From Ampullimonas aquatilis (GTDB lineage Bacteria > Pseudomonadota > Gammaproteobacteria > Burkholderiales > Burkholderiaceae_D), in contig NZ_CP183834.1 of the NCBI RefSeq assembly GCF_049675895.1, positions 372,001 to 436,000 on the forward strand: a stretch of DNA of 64,000 bases, written 5' to 3'. A program made the translations under genes and the position numbers. The stretch's first letter is position 1, and each line of letters begins with the position of its first letter. The notes beneath the pieces are model-generated. The model worked only from the letters and a program-made list of their open reading frames with translations, did not search any database and was not told the DNA's origin. Positions 34,933 to 43,700 of the stretch are shown in pieces.

Positions 34933-35544
34933 TCAAGCACCAAAGCTCAACGGCATGGCTGGCAATGGCAGGCCGAGTGCACCTTGCAATGCTGTCCAGT
35001 GAGAGGTTTCGTCAGCCGCCAGACGACCAGCTACTTTGGCCAACTCAGCGTTTTTGAAGGATGGGATTACTGACAGATAGGCATTGGTGGCACCCAGTTC
35101 CAGCTTGGCAGCGAGCATCAATATGTCAGTTTGATTTTTCAATGTATCCGCTTTCAAGGCTTTGGCGTAATCATCCAATGATTTTTCGGCAACCGGTTTG
35201 CCGCCCATTTTTTCAATGGTGGCAATCAGTGCATCGCGATGACCTTTGTGATGGCTTTGAAACAGCACGGCCACATCGAGTGGCCCTTTTTGCAGCAAGC
35301 CACTTTTTGCGCCCAGTGTGTAGGCGTTAATGGCTTCGTGTTCCAGACCCAGGGCAACGTTGAGAATGGCGACATCACCTGCCATGGCACCACTATCGGC
35401 GGCCAAAGCCAGTTTGCTATTGCCCGCTAGTAGGGCAATGGCAGAAGCGGATAACGCCAGCTTGCTGCCCTGGCCAAACAGGCGACGGCGTTGGTTGTTG
35501 ATTGACTGATTGATTGGGTTGATGATGATTGATTCGTTGGACAT
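34933..35544 (-). CDS. Exported ferritin-like (Ferritin_2) protein
   Basis: 203 residues. The N-terminus has a twin-arginine-like signal: RRRLFGQG at 19-26, then the hydrophobic SASAIALLAG. The rest is a four-helix ferritin-like bundle with candidate di-iron ligands Glu68/Glu70 (GLEHEAINAY), His99/His102 (SHHKGH), Glu139 (KLELGATNAY), Glu169 and His172 (DETSHW). I start at ATG 35544 with GGAGAAG upstream. This family (Ferritin_2) occurs in stress-related operons; activity is unproven. First gene of the seven-gene cluster, so its upstream region holds the main promoter. Confidence 0.85.
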   Translation of the reverse strand: MSNESIIINPINQSINNQRRRLFGQGSKLALSASAIALLAGNSKLALAADSGAMAGDVAILNVALGLEHEAINAYTLGAKSGLLQKGPLDVAVLFQSHHKGHRDALIATIEKMGGKPVAEKSLDDYAKALKADTLKNQTDILMLAAKLELGATNAYLSVIPSFKNAELAKVAGRLAADETSHWTALQGALGLPLPAMPLSFGA

Positions 35545-35766
35545 GATCTTCTCCAAATGAGTTGAGGGTTGGTCGCGGCACACACTGTGTGGCCTGCTGA
35601 CTCTCAATACGCGCACAAATTTCATTTGGATTCAAAAATCTTTGTGAAGGCATTTTTTAATCATGCGATTCACAGTGCCAAATTGGCAATGAGTCATCAA
35701 TTCATTGGTTTTGACGATCAGGCTGTTTTAACGCTTTTTGAGAAAAGCGCTCTGCTGAAGGCGTAA

Positions 35767-35800
35767 AAAAGGGTTTTCAAAGCCTTCTGAAAACCCTTTT
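35767..35800. terminator. Bidirectional hairpin terminator
   Basis: AAAAGGGTTTTCA (35767-35779) pairs with TGAAAACCCTTTT (35788-35800). A-rich and T-rich flanks allow termination in both directions. Confidence 0.7.
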
Positions 35801-35835
35801 GAACGTACTTAAAAATCGCCAAAAACAGCATACTA

Positions 35836-35909
35836 GGTAGTAGTAATGTCTATTATTGGCTTATTAAGTGCGTTTTTATTGATTGATATTTTTTACTCTA
35901 TTGGAGTAT
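35836..35909 (+). repeat. Dispersed AT-rich intergenic repeat, copy D
   Basis: Starts GGTAGTAG; an ATACTAG lies five bases before it. Core GTGCGTTTTTATTG at 35868-35881, and closes with TTACTCTATTGGAGTAT (GGAGTAT at 35903-35909). Lies just beyond the glcF stop. Confidence 0.65.
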
Positions 35910-35922
35910 GTGAGTTAATGAG

Positions 35923-37191
35923 TCAGACTGATAAAGCCAGATCCAGCACTTCAATCCAATGCCGCACCGGCACATGGGTGCCGGATTGCAGATGGGTGAT
36001 ACAGCCGATATTGGCTGAGACAATCATTTGTGGCTCGGTGGGGGCGATGTTGGCGAGCTTGCGATCACGCAGATTGGTCGCCAGTTCGGACTGCAAGACC
36101 GAATAGGTGCCAGCCGAGCCGCAACATAAATGGCTGTCGGCGGGCAGGCTGACGGTAAAGCCCAATTCGCGCATTAAAATTTCAACATTGCCGCGCACCT
36201 GCTGGCCATGTTGCAAGGTGCAGGGTGGGTGATAAGTGAGCCGTTGCAGACCGGTGGCTTGCGGCACTTTGCCGGTGTTGCCCAACTGCGCAATGCGTTG
36301 ATGAATGGCTGAGCCCAGCGTTGGTAAAAATTCGGCCAGGTCTTGAGTAAGGCTGCTGATGCGGCTCGCCTTCTCGGCGTAAGCGGCCTCATGGCGCAAC
36401 AGATGCGCATAATCCTTGACCATGCTGCCGCAACCAGAGGCATTCATGATGATCGCCTCGGCACCGGCTTGCACCAATGGCCACCAGGCATCGACATTAT
36501 GACGCGCTTGTTGCAGCGCACCTTCATGGTCGTTCAGGTGATGACGAATCGCGCCACAGCAACCGGCTTCAGCGGCCACTTGTACCGCAATGCCAAGGGT
36601 TTGCAAGACGCGTTGCGTGGCCACATTGATATTGGGCTGCATGGCAGGCTGCACACAACCGGCCAGCATGATGACTTTGCGATTGCCCGTCACTGCGGGT
36701 AAAGGCCGGGTGCTGTGATGCAAGGCCGGCGTAGAGGCCGGTACTTTATTTTTGAGTACACCTGGCAAGAGTGGCCGCACCATCTGCCCCAGCTTGAAGG
36801 CTGGACCAAATAACGAGGAAGTCAGTCCAACCTTTAAAGCGCCACGCACTGCGCCTTGCACCAATGAGCGGGGCACCTGTTCATCCACCAGCTTGCGGCC
36901 AATATCAATCAGGCGGCCATATTCAACACCACTGGGGCAAGTGGTTTCGCAATTGCGACAGGTCAGGCAACGATCCAGATGCAACTGTGTGGTAGCTGTG
37001 GCCGGTTGACCTTCGAGCACCTGCTTGATCTGATAAATACGTCCGCGTGGCCCATCCAGCTCATCACCCAAAATCTGGTAAGTCGGGCAGGTCGCGGTAC
37101 AAAAGCCACAATGCACACAACGTCGCAAAATGGCTTCAGCTTCCTGGCCTTCGGGCGTATGGCGGTACTGTTCGGCGAGTTCGGTTTGCAT
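35923..37191 (-). CDS. glcF: Glycolate oxidase, iron-sulfur subunit
   Basis: Iron-sulfur subunit of membrane-associated glycolate dehydrogenase, which oxidises glycolate to glyoxylate and passes electrons to the respiratory chain. 422 residues. Two 4Fe-4S motifs are visible: CVHCGFCTATCP (Cys25, 28, 31, 35) and CLTCRNCETTCP (Cys75, 78, 81, 85). Two C-terminal CCG-type domains follow (about residues 200-300 and 320-400). It belongs with glcE and glcD upstream on the same strand, but here a 150-base inverted repeat lies between glcE and glcF. Confidence 0.95.
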   Translation of the reverse strand: MQTELAEQYRHTPEGQEAEAILRRCVHCGFCTATCPTYQILGDELDGPRGRIYQIKQVLEGQPATATTQLHLDRCLTCRNCETTCPSGVEYGRLIDIGRKLVDEQVPRSLVQGAVRGALKVGLTSSLFGPAFKLGQMVRPLLPGVLKNKVPASTPALHHSTRPLPAVTGNRKVIMLAGCVQPAMQPNINVATQRVLQTLGIAVQVAAEAGCCGAIRHHLNDHEGALQQARHNVDAWWPLVQAGAEAIIMNASGCGSMVKDYAHLLRHEAAYAEKASRISSLTQDLAEFLPTLGSAIHQRIAQLGNTGKVPQATGLQRLTYHPPCTLQHGQQVRGNVEILMRELGFTVSLPADSHLCCGSAGTYSVLQSELATNLRDRKLANIAPTEPQMIVSANIGCITHLQSGTHVPVRHWIEVLDLALSV

Positions 37192-37230
37192 GTGTGTGTT
37201 GTAGATGACTGATATTCAAAAATTAAATTC

Positions 37231-37378
37231 TTTACCACAAAGACACAAAGTACACCAAGATTCATTGGCTTGATTTTATAGTGGCAAGAGCCAGTTAGTC
37301 GTTGCTTGAATGCCAGCTGGTCAATCGACATCACAACCATCCGGCTTTGCTTGGTGTACTTTGTGTCTTTGTGGTAAA
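37231..37378. repeat. Long inverted repeat (CCACAAAG family), full copy 2
   Basis: Two 29-base arms (37231-37259 and 37350-37378) are perfect reverse complements, reading TTTACCACAAAGACACAAAG onward. The central 90 bases show no gene. It is related to the inner arms at 3847-4098 (ACCACAAAGGCACCAAG). It lies between glcE and glcF and interrupts an otherwise compact operon. Confidence 0.85.
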
Positions 37379-37384
37379 TCCCTT

Positions 37385-38482
37385 TTAAACGATTAATCGT
37401 CCCGGATTAAAAATACCATGGGGATCAAACTCCTGTTTGAGCCGTTGATGAATTTTTAGCAAATTGGCCGACAGGGGCGTAAAGCGTTGCGTATTGGCGT
37501 TCATCAGATTGTTGGCGGCCGCAAAATAAAGCGTGGCATGGCCACCAAGCTGTTGTGCCACCGCACGGATTTGCTCGGCTTGTGCATTGCTAAACAGCCA
37601 GCGCTGTGCACCACCCCATTCAATCAATAAAGTGCCATCAAGTGACAGCGCAGGCGCAGTGGACGGCAAACTCAAACGCCATAAATGGCCATCCTGTTTA
37701 AAAAAATCATGTTGCTGATCGCGCAATTGCTGCCAGTGTTGTTGTGCGGCGGTCTTGTCGAGCAGTTCGCCACCTAGACGGGTTTGCGCACTGGCAACCG
37801 CTGCCTGCGCACCCGACAGGCGAACATGGAGCTGTCCATCCATCCAGCTCGATGCGGATATCGGCAAGGGCAAGCCTGCCCATTCATTGAGCTGCTGGAG
37901 TGCTTGCGCCTGCTTAAGGCTAAAGCTCAGTGTTTTTTCCTGGGTGGGCACCGGCAAGACCTTGACCGAGACTTCGCTAATCAAACCCAATGTGCCGAGC
38001 GAGCCAGCCAGCAAGCGGCTGACATCATAGCCCGCCACGTTTTTCATGACGGTGCCGCCAAAGCGCAAGTCTTGCCCTAGGCCGTTGATCAAGCGTGCAC
38101 CCAACATAAAGTCACGTACCGCGCCTGCCGTGGCGCGGCGTGGGCCGGACAAGCCCGCTGCCACCACGCCACCAATGGTGGAATTGGTAGCAAACCGCGG
38201 TGGTTCAAATGCCAGCATCTGGCCGCGCTGCGCCAGTAAATTTTCAATTTCTTGTAGTGGCGTGCCACAACGCGCGGTGATCACCAGCTCGCTCGGTTCA
38301 TAGTCAAGCACACCATGATAGGCAGAGGCATCCAGCACGCTCGTGGCCGCTTGCGTTACTTCACCATACCAGTGTTTGCTGTTGCCACCCTGAATGCGCA
38401 AGGGTGTGCGTTGGCTAATCGCTGCCTCAACTTGCGCAAGCAGGTCTTTGAGTTCAATGGAAGGTTGGGTCATGATCGTCAT
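37385..38482 (-). CDS. glcE: Glycolate oxidase, FAD-binding subunit GlcE
   Basis: FAD-binding companion subunit of glycolate dehydrogenase. A PCMH-type FAD domain (IQGGNSKHWYG, STIGGVVAAGLSGPRRATAGAVRDF) lies in the first half, and the C-terminus ends with DPHGIFNPGRL, typical of the family. I start at ATG 38482, which overlaps the glcD stop as TAATG; ATG 38473 is an alternative three codons later. About 365 residues, normal length. Order glcD-glcE-glcF is standard; the lctP/glcA permease and glcC regulator are not seen next to it. Confidence 0.95.
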   Translation of the reverse strand: MTIMTQPSIELKDLLAQVEAAISQRTPLRIQGGNSKHWYGEVTQAATSVLDASAYHGVLDYEPSELVITARCGTPLQEIENLLAQRGQMLAFEPPRFATNSTIGGVVAAGLSGPRRATAGAVRDFMLGARLINGLGQDLRFGGTVMKNVAGYDVSRLLAGSLGTLGLISEVSVKVLPVPTQEKTLSFSLKQAQALQQLNEWAGLPLPISASSWMDGQLHVRLSGAQAAVASAQTRLGGELLDKTAAQQHWQQLRDQQHDFFKQDGHLWRLSLPSTAPALSLDGTLLIEWGGAQRWLFSNAQAEQIRAVAQQLGGHATLYFAAANNLMNANTQRFTPLSANLLKIHQRLKQEFDPHGIFNPGRLIV

Positions 38483-39969
38483 TAAAAACGTTCCAGTTCG
38501 GCAAATGGCAGTTGTCCGCCATGCACATGCTGTTTGCCGTATTCGGCACAACGATGCAGCGAAGGAATACCCTTTTCAGGATTCAGAATGCCAGCCGGAT
38601 CAAAGGCACGCTTGACGGCAAAAAATGCGGCGCGTTCATCATCATTAAACTGCACACACATTTGATTGAGCTTTTCCAGACCCACGCCATGTTCGCCCGT
38701 CACCGTGCCGCCCAGCTTGACCGACAACTCCAAAATTTCAGCACCAAATGCCTCGGCCCGATGTAATGAATCGGGATCATTGGCATCAAACAAAATCAGC
38801 GGATGCAAATTGCCATCACCAGCATGAAACACATTGGGACAACGTAATTGATATTTCACTTCCATCTGGCTGATGGCGGTCAGCATTTCGCCCAGCCGTT
38901 TGCGTGGAATGGTGCCATCCATGCAGTAATAATCAGGCGATACGCGCCCTGCAGCAGGAAAGGCATTTTTACGCCCGGCCCAAAATACCAGTCGCTCGGT
39001 TTCACTTTGTGAGACCTGCAAACGCGTGGCACCGGCACTGCTCAACACCGCTTCCATATGCGCAATTTCTTCGGCCACTTCTTCAGGTGTACCGTCGGAC
39101 TCACACAACAAAATTGCCGCCGCATTGAGGTCGTAACCGGCCTTGGCAAATGGCTCTACCATCACTGTTGCGGCCTGATCCATCATCTCCAGGCCGGCCG
39201 GAATAATCCCCGCTGCAATCAGGGCGGCCACAGCTTCACCGGCCACTGCCACATCGGCAAAACTCGCCATCAGGCAACGCGCCACCTGGGGCTTGGGAAT
39301 CAGCTTGACGGTGACCTCGGTCACAATGCTCAACATGCCTTCGCTGCCAATCATTACCGCCAGCAAGTCCAGCCCGGGCGCATCCAGTGCTTCACTACCG
39401 TACTCCACTACTTCGCCAGCACTGGTCAAGCCACGAATCCGCAACACGTTATGCACCGTCAGGCCATACTTTAAACAATGCACGCCACCCGAGTTTTCAG
39501 ACACATTGCCGCCGATCGTGCAGGCAATCTGGCTCGATGGATCCGGCGCGTAATACATGCCATAAGGTGCCGCCGCTTCGCTGATGGCCAGATTGCGCAC
39601 ACCCGGCTGCACAATGGCCGTGCGGCTATAAGCGTCTACTTTAATAATCTGATTCATGCGTGCCAGACTCAGCACAATGCCTTCGGCGTTGGGCGTTGCA
39701 CCACCCGATAAGGAAGTGCCCGCACCGCGCGGCACAATCGGCAAACTCAGTTTGCTGCACAACTGTAAAACCGCGGCCACCTGGGCTTCGGTTTCTGGCA
39801 GCAGCACCACTAAGGGTAGCGCCCGCAACATCGCCAGACCGTCGCACTCATAAGGGCGCACTTCTTCAGGCGCATGCAAAATACAGTAGGGCGGCAATAT
39901 CGCGTGCAAAGCCGGCAAAATCTCATCCCGGCGCGCTTGCAACCGGGCATTGGCAAGGGGTGTCGACAT
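38482..39969 (-). CDS. glcD: Glycolate oxidase, FAD-linked subunit GlcD
   Basis: Catalytic FAD subunit of glycolate dehydrogenase, oxidising glycolate to glyoxylate. About 495 residues. The FAD-binding PCMH domain shows LPIVPRGAGTSLSGGATP, PDPSSQIACTIGGNVSENSGG and VMIGSEGMLSIVTEVT. The C-terminal FAD-linked oxidase domain includes FHAGDGNLHPLILFD and GTVTGEHGVGLEK. I start at ATG 39969, which has an AAGGAA site upstream; the longer frame begins with TTG at 40020 and is unlikely. First gene of glcDEF. Confidence 0.96.
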   Translation of the reverse strand: MSTPLANARLQARRDEILPALHAILPPYCILHAPEEVRPYECDGLAMLRALPLVVLLPETEAQVAAVLQLCSKLSLPIVPRGAGTSLSGGATPNAEGIVLSLARMNQIIKVDAYSRTAIVQPGVRNLAISEAAAPYGMYYAPDPSSQIACTIGGNVSENSGGVHCLKYGLTVHNVLRIRGLTSAGEVVEYGSEALDAPGLDLLAVMIGSEGMLSIVTEVTVKLIPKPQVARCLMASFADVAVAGEAVAALIAAGIIPAGLEMMDQAATVMVEPFAKAGYDLNAAAILLCESDGTPEEVAEEIAHMEAVLSSAGATRLQVSQSETERLVFWAGRKNAFPAAGRVSPDYYCMDGTIPRKRLGEMLTAISQMEVKYQLRCPNVFHAGDGNLHPLILFDANDPDSLHRAEAFGAEILELSVKLGGTVTGEHGVGLEKLNQMCVQFNDDERAAFFAVKRAFDPAGILNPEKGIPSLHRCAEYGKQHVHGGQLPFAELERF

Positions 39970-40269
39970 GGCAGGTTTCCTTAGGGCAGCAGCAGTACTG
40001 GTTAAAAGCGTAGATGGCAAGTTGTTGCGACAACCGGCAGCTTTTGTCCAGCATAGTCAATTTTTATCGTCTCGTCATGTACAAATCAGCAAGGTCAGGC
40101 TGACAGCAGGGTGATTCGTGCAGGCAAACAGTATAGGAGTGGGGACTGGGTAGGGCGGGGTGGTCTGACCAATTGGAGCTGCAGGTACTTATTTTTCAAT
40201 ACTTCGCTATTAGAAATATATGGATGCTATAAATTGTGCTATTGAAATTTTATGTAAAGAGCTGATGCT
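39970..40269. other. Intergenic region between glcD and the HNH gene
   Basis: 300 bases. The first half has the base composition of the backbone and should contain the glcD promoter. From about 40185 the sequence becomes AT-rich, marking the border of the foreign-looking HNH gene. TATAAA at 40228-40233 is a candidate -10 box for that gene. No other gene or strong repeat is visible. Confidence 0.5.
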
Positions 40270-41214
40270 ATGGGGCTGCATGCTGTACTAACTTTACTTC
40301 TCGAAGAATATCTTTCAGAGTCCAAAATGGAATTGAAAAAGAATCCATTGGCATCACTAATCCGAGAGGATATTCCAAAAGAAATACGATCGATAAGTAG
40401 TCTAAATGAAAGATATTTAATAGAAGGTAGTCCTGGAAAAGGTAACTGGGCTCGCGTTCCTTGGATTGCTATCTTCGATAGATTGATAACCGAAAGTGCG
40501 CAAGATGCTTATTATTTAGTCTATCTAGTTAAGGAAAATTGCGAAGGTGTATTTTTATCCCTTAATCAAGGTGTGACTTCAATCAGAAGTCAATACGGTG
40601 AAGACACAAAGAACGCCCTTCGCGTGAAAGCCGCTGATTATGCCGCTCGCTTAGGGGATAAATTGGAGGGATTGGAGGTCGGTCAAATAGATCTGTCAGT
40701 ATCTTCAAGTTCCAGTCTTGGAGCACTTTATGAGTATGGATCGATTTGCTCTATTTACTACAGCAGGGTAAACGTACCTAATGATGAAATCCTGTTTTTA
40801 GATCTAAGAAGATTTTTGGACTTATATCTGACACTTGCATCAAGTGAGTCGCAACTTTTTGAGCAAGTTGATGCTGAAGAGGATGAGCTGGGAATTGGAG
40901 TGGAGGATTTACGAAATCTAAGGGAGCATAAACGAATAGAGCGTAATAAGAGTTTAGCTTTGCAAGCTAAAAAAATTCATGGCTATATTTGTAAAGCTTG
41001 TGGATTTGATTTTGAAAAAGAGTATGGCTCAATTGGGGCAAAATTCATTGAGGCACATCATTTAGTTCCATTGTCGAATTATAAAAATCAAAAAGTAACT
41101 TTGGATGCCAAAAATGATTTTACTGTTCTATGCTCAAATTGCCATCGAATGATCCATAAGACTGAATTCGTTAATAAAATCGAAGAATTCAGGGCAAAAT
41201 ACGTAATAAAGTGA
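40270..41214 (+). CDS. MrcB-N/HNH endonuclease-like protein
   Basis: 314 residues. The N-terminal 160 residues resemble the MrcB N-terminal domain (DUF3578): NERYLIEGSPGKGNWARVPW, ITESAQDAYYLVYLVKENCEGVFLSLNQG. The C-terminus is a clear HNH nuclease fold: ICKACGFDF, IEAHHLVPLS, CSNCHRMIHK, with two CxxC zinc pairs and the catalytic His in the AHH stretch. Such two-domain proteins resemble modification-dependent (type IV-like) restriction enzymes. Codon and base composition is AT-rich, unlike neighbouring genes, pointing to transfer. It has no partner methylase or AAA McrB gene nearby, so it is an orphan. Restriction activity is unproven. Confidence 0.85.
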   Translation: MGLHAVLTLLLEEYLSESKMELKKNPLASLIREDIPKEIRSISSLNERYLIEGSPGKGNWARVPWIAIFDRLITESAQDAYYLVYLVKENCEGVFLSLNQGVTSIRSQYGEDTKNALRVKAADYAARLGDKLEGLEVGQIDLSVSSSSSLGALYEYGSICSIYYSRVNVPNDEILFLDLRRFLDLYLTLASSESQLFEQVDAEEDELGIGVEDLRNLREHKRIERNKSLALQAKKIHGYICKACGFDFEKEYGSIGAKFIEAHHLVPLSNYKNQKVTLDAKNDFTVLCSNCHRMIHKTEFVNKIEEFRAKYVIK

Positions 41215-41250
41215 GGTCGCAGAATTGGTCTTTGCGTACCTATTTAACTA

Positions 41251-42222
41251 TTACCGCCCCTCCGGCCGCTCAATCTCTCTCAATATCTGTGCATAAAGCG
41301 CATGCCGTTGCGGCAGAATCTGTTTGTCATTTAAGGCGCTGAGGATGCCGCAGCCGGGTTCTTGCAGGTGGCGGCAGTTGTAAAAGCGGCAATGGCCAAG
41401 GTGGGGGGCAAAGTCGGGCAGGGCACGTTCGAGCTGGCCTTCGCTGACATGATACAGGCCAAACTCTTGAAAGCCGGGTGAGTCCACCATGGTGGTGTCA
41501 TCATCTAAGCGGTACATGCGCGTGAAGGTGGTGGTGTGACGGCCTGCGCCGAGCGCAATGGAGATTTCACCAATGCGGGCCTGGGCTTCGGGCATGACCA
41601 AATTGACGATGGACGATTTACCCATGCCGGATTGCCCAACCAGTAAAGTACGCTGGCCTTGCAGCACGGCTTGCAGTTGGGCGCGGGCAGCATCGGGCTC
41701 GGCATAGGTGGAGATCGGCATGATCTGATAACCCATGGCGGCATAGCCTGCGAGTCGAGCCTGGGTGGCCGGTAAAAATTCGGTGAGGTCGGTCTTGTTG
41801 AGGATGATCACAATCTTGATTTTTTCAACTTCTGCGGCAATCAGGGCGCGGCCTAATAAGTCTTCGGAAAAAAACGGTTCGGTAGCGACCACCATCATCA
41901 GTTGAGTGACATTGGCGGCCAACAGTTTTGACTTGAACTGGTCGGAGCGATAGATCAGCGCAGCGCGTTCTGCAATACGATCAATTACGCCCTGGTCGGC
42001 CGAGCTTTGCTGCACGATGACCCAGTCGCCCACGGCCACATCACTTTTTTTGCCGCGTGTCGAGCAGGTGAGTAATTGAGTCTGGTTGGGGATGGCCACC
42101 ACATAATGACGGCCATGGGCGGCAATGACTTCACCGCGTAAGGTTGTCACTGCTGGTGTGGTTACTTGCGCTGCGGCAGTGCTGGTATCAGCGTGGGCTG
42201 GCCGTTTGTTTTTGCCGCTCAT
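41251..42222 (-). CDS. rsgA: Small ribosomal subunit biogenesis GTPase RsgA
   Basis: Late 30S maturation GTPase. 323 residues with an N-terminal OB domain, a circularly permuted GTPase core (G4 NKTD, then G1 GQSGMGKSS and G3 DSPG), and a C-terminal zinc-binding knuckle CRFYNCRHLQEPGC. The order G4-G1-G3 is diagnostic. It overlaps the upstream M48 protease gene by four bases, an association I recall in Burkholderiales. A Thr/Ala-rich N-terminal extension of about 25 residues precedes the OB domain. Confidence 0.96.
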   Translation of the reverse strand: MSGKNKRPAHADTSTAAAQVTTPAVTTLRGEVIAAHGRHYVVAIPNQTQLLTCSTRGKKSDVAVGDWVIVQQSSADQGVIDRIAERAALIYRSDQFKSKLLAANVTQLMMVVATEPFFSEDLLGRALIAAEVEKIKIVIILNKTDLTEFLPATQARLAGYAAMGYQIMPISTYAEPDAARAQLQAVLQGQRTLLVGQSGMGKSSIVNLVMPEAQARIGEISIALGAGRHTTTFTRMYRLDDDTTMVDSPGFQEFGLYHVSEGQLERALPDFAPHLGHCRFYNCRHLQEPGCGILSALNDKQILPQRHALYAQILREIERPEGR

Positions 42223-43478
42223 GCGTGCTGAATGGTCAAAGATTTCAGATGACCAATTCGTACCGAAGCCGGTGGATGAGAATCATAAAAAGCCGAGTGC
42301 ACCGGATCAGGGGTGAGCGTGGAAGCGTTGTCCTGATACAGCTTGACCAAGGCGCTGATGAGATCATTGGCATTGGTTTTGGAAGCTGCAAAGGCATCGG
42401 CCTCAAACTCCTGCTTGCGTGAAGTACGTGCCGAAATGGGGCGCAGGAAAAAGGTAAAGACCGGCATGATCATGAAAAACAATAACAGCGCCAAAGCATT
42501 GTTGTTGTCATTCATGGCGGGCATCACACCCAGGTCGGTAAAGAACCAGGTTTGAGTTTTCAAGAAACCCAGCAGGGCCAGACCAATAAAGGACAAGGCA
42601 AAAATCAGCACGATGCGTTTGACCACATGCTTATGTTTAAAGTGACCGAGCTCATGCGCGAGGACGGCTTCAATTTCGGTTGGTGAAAGGCGCTCAATCA
42701 GCGTATCAAAAAACACAATGCGCTTGGCGGCACCAAAGCCGGTAAAGTAGGCGTTACCGTGGGCCGAGCGGCGGCTGCCATCCATCACAAACAAGCCTTT
42801 GGCAGCAAAGCCGCAGCGGGTAAGTAAATTTTCAATACGGGTTTTGAGTGACTGATCGGCCAATGGCTCAAACTTGTTGAAGAGCGGGGCGATGACAGTT
42901 GGATACAGTACTAGCATGAGCAGGTTGAAAGCCATCCAGCCCAACCAGGTATAGAGCCACCAGTAGGTGCCGGCACTTTCCATCAGCCACAACGCGGCGA
43001 GTGCCACGGGCAGGCCAATCACCGCGCCAATCAAGGTGCTTTTGATGAGGTCGGTAAAAAACAGGCCGATGGTCATTTTATTAAAGCCAAAGCGTTCTTC
43101 CAGTACAAACTGGCGATACAGGCCAAAGGGCATATCCACCAGACCGGAGATCACGCCAATGCTGGCAAAGAGCGCCAGATCACGCACATAGCCGTGCCCC
43201 AGCCAGCCGGTGAGCGCCACATTGATGGCGTGAATGCCACCGAGCAAGGTCAGCACCACCAGTAACACCGCACCCACTACCACTTCAATCATGCTCAGGC
43301 GCACTTTGGCGGCAGTGTAGTCGGCGGCTTTTTGATGGGCGTCAAGCTGAATGCGATCGGCAAATTCGCCCGGCACCGCGGCACGATGTTGCAGGACATG
43401 GCGAATCTGGCGACTGGACAACCACAGGCGGGTACCAATCATGATGAGCAGGGCAATACAAAAAATCAGGGTGAACAT
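42219..43478 (-). CDS. M48 (Ste24-like) membrane metallopeptidase
   Basis: 419 residues with about seven hydrophobic segments and a cytoplasmic zinc site. The HExxH motif is HELGHFKHKH (near residue 280), and the third ligand is the Glu of QEFEADAFA. MPFGLYRQFVLEERFGFNK and CGFAAKGLFVMDGSRRSAHGNAYF match the CAAX prenyl protease 1 (Ste24) subfamily. Bacteria lack CAAX proteins, so the role is probably membrane-protein quality control. It overlaps rsgA by four bases. The orn gene starts divergently about 220 bases away. Confidence 0.93.
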   Translation of the reverse strand: MFTLIFCIALLIMIGTRLWLSSRQIRHVLQHRAAVPGEFADRIQLDAHQKAADYTAAKVRLSMIEVVVGAVLLVVLTLLGGIHAINVALTGWLGHGYVRDLALFASIGVISGLVDMPFGLYRQFVLEERFGFNKMTIGLFFTDLIKSTLIGAVIGLPVALAALWLMESAGTYWWLYTWLGWMAFNLLMLVLYPTVIAPLFNKFEPLADQSLKTRIENLLTRCGFAAKGLFVMDGSRRSAHGNAYFTGFGAAKRIVFFDTLIERLSPTEIEAVLAHELGHFKHKHVVKRIVLIFALSFIGLALLGFLKTQTWFFTDLGVMPAMNDNNNALALLLFFMIMPVFTFFLRPISARTSRKQEFEADAFAASKTNANDLISALVKLYQDNASTLTPDPVHSAFYDSHPPASVRIGHLKSLTIQHA

Positions 43479-43700
43479 GCGGTCGTAATCCAGTCAATAA
43501 ACAATCAGCTAAAAATATCACGGCAATGCGTTCTGCTGGTGGCAATGCACCGGACAAAAAGGCTTTGAAAGATCTGCAGGGTTTTCAAAAGCGCAGCCGG
43601 GCAGTGTACGGCAGAACAAGAAATCAGGGGCTATGCGAAAATCTCTGCCAAGCATAACGCAAAACCGTATTTTCTTCCCTGGATCGATTGGATAAACAGC

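Larger units (their letters stand above)
35545..35922. other. Intergenic region upstream of the ferritin-like gene
   Basis: 378 bases with no convincing gene. It should hold the promoter of the seven-gene cluster, though I can name no clear -10/-35 pair; a strong hairpin terminator (35767-35800); and one copy of the dispersed repeat (35836-35909) close to the glcF 3' end. Short frames here have no recognisable product. Confidence 0.6.

Noticed and set aside
35569..35766. 65-codon plus-strand open frame before the terminator
   Set aside because: It lies over the likely promoter of the ferritin-like gene, has no ribosome-binding site, and its product shows no family pattern.
40180..40230. Further degenerate repeat copies around the HNH gene (also near 41235)
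   Set aside because: Short matches such as GGTACTTATTTTTC and GCGTACCTATTTAAC are too weak in AT-rich sequence to count.
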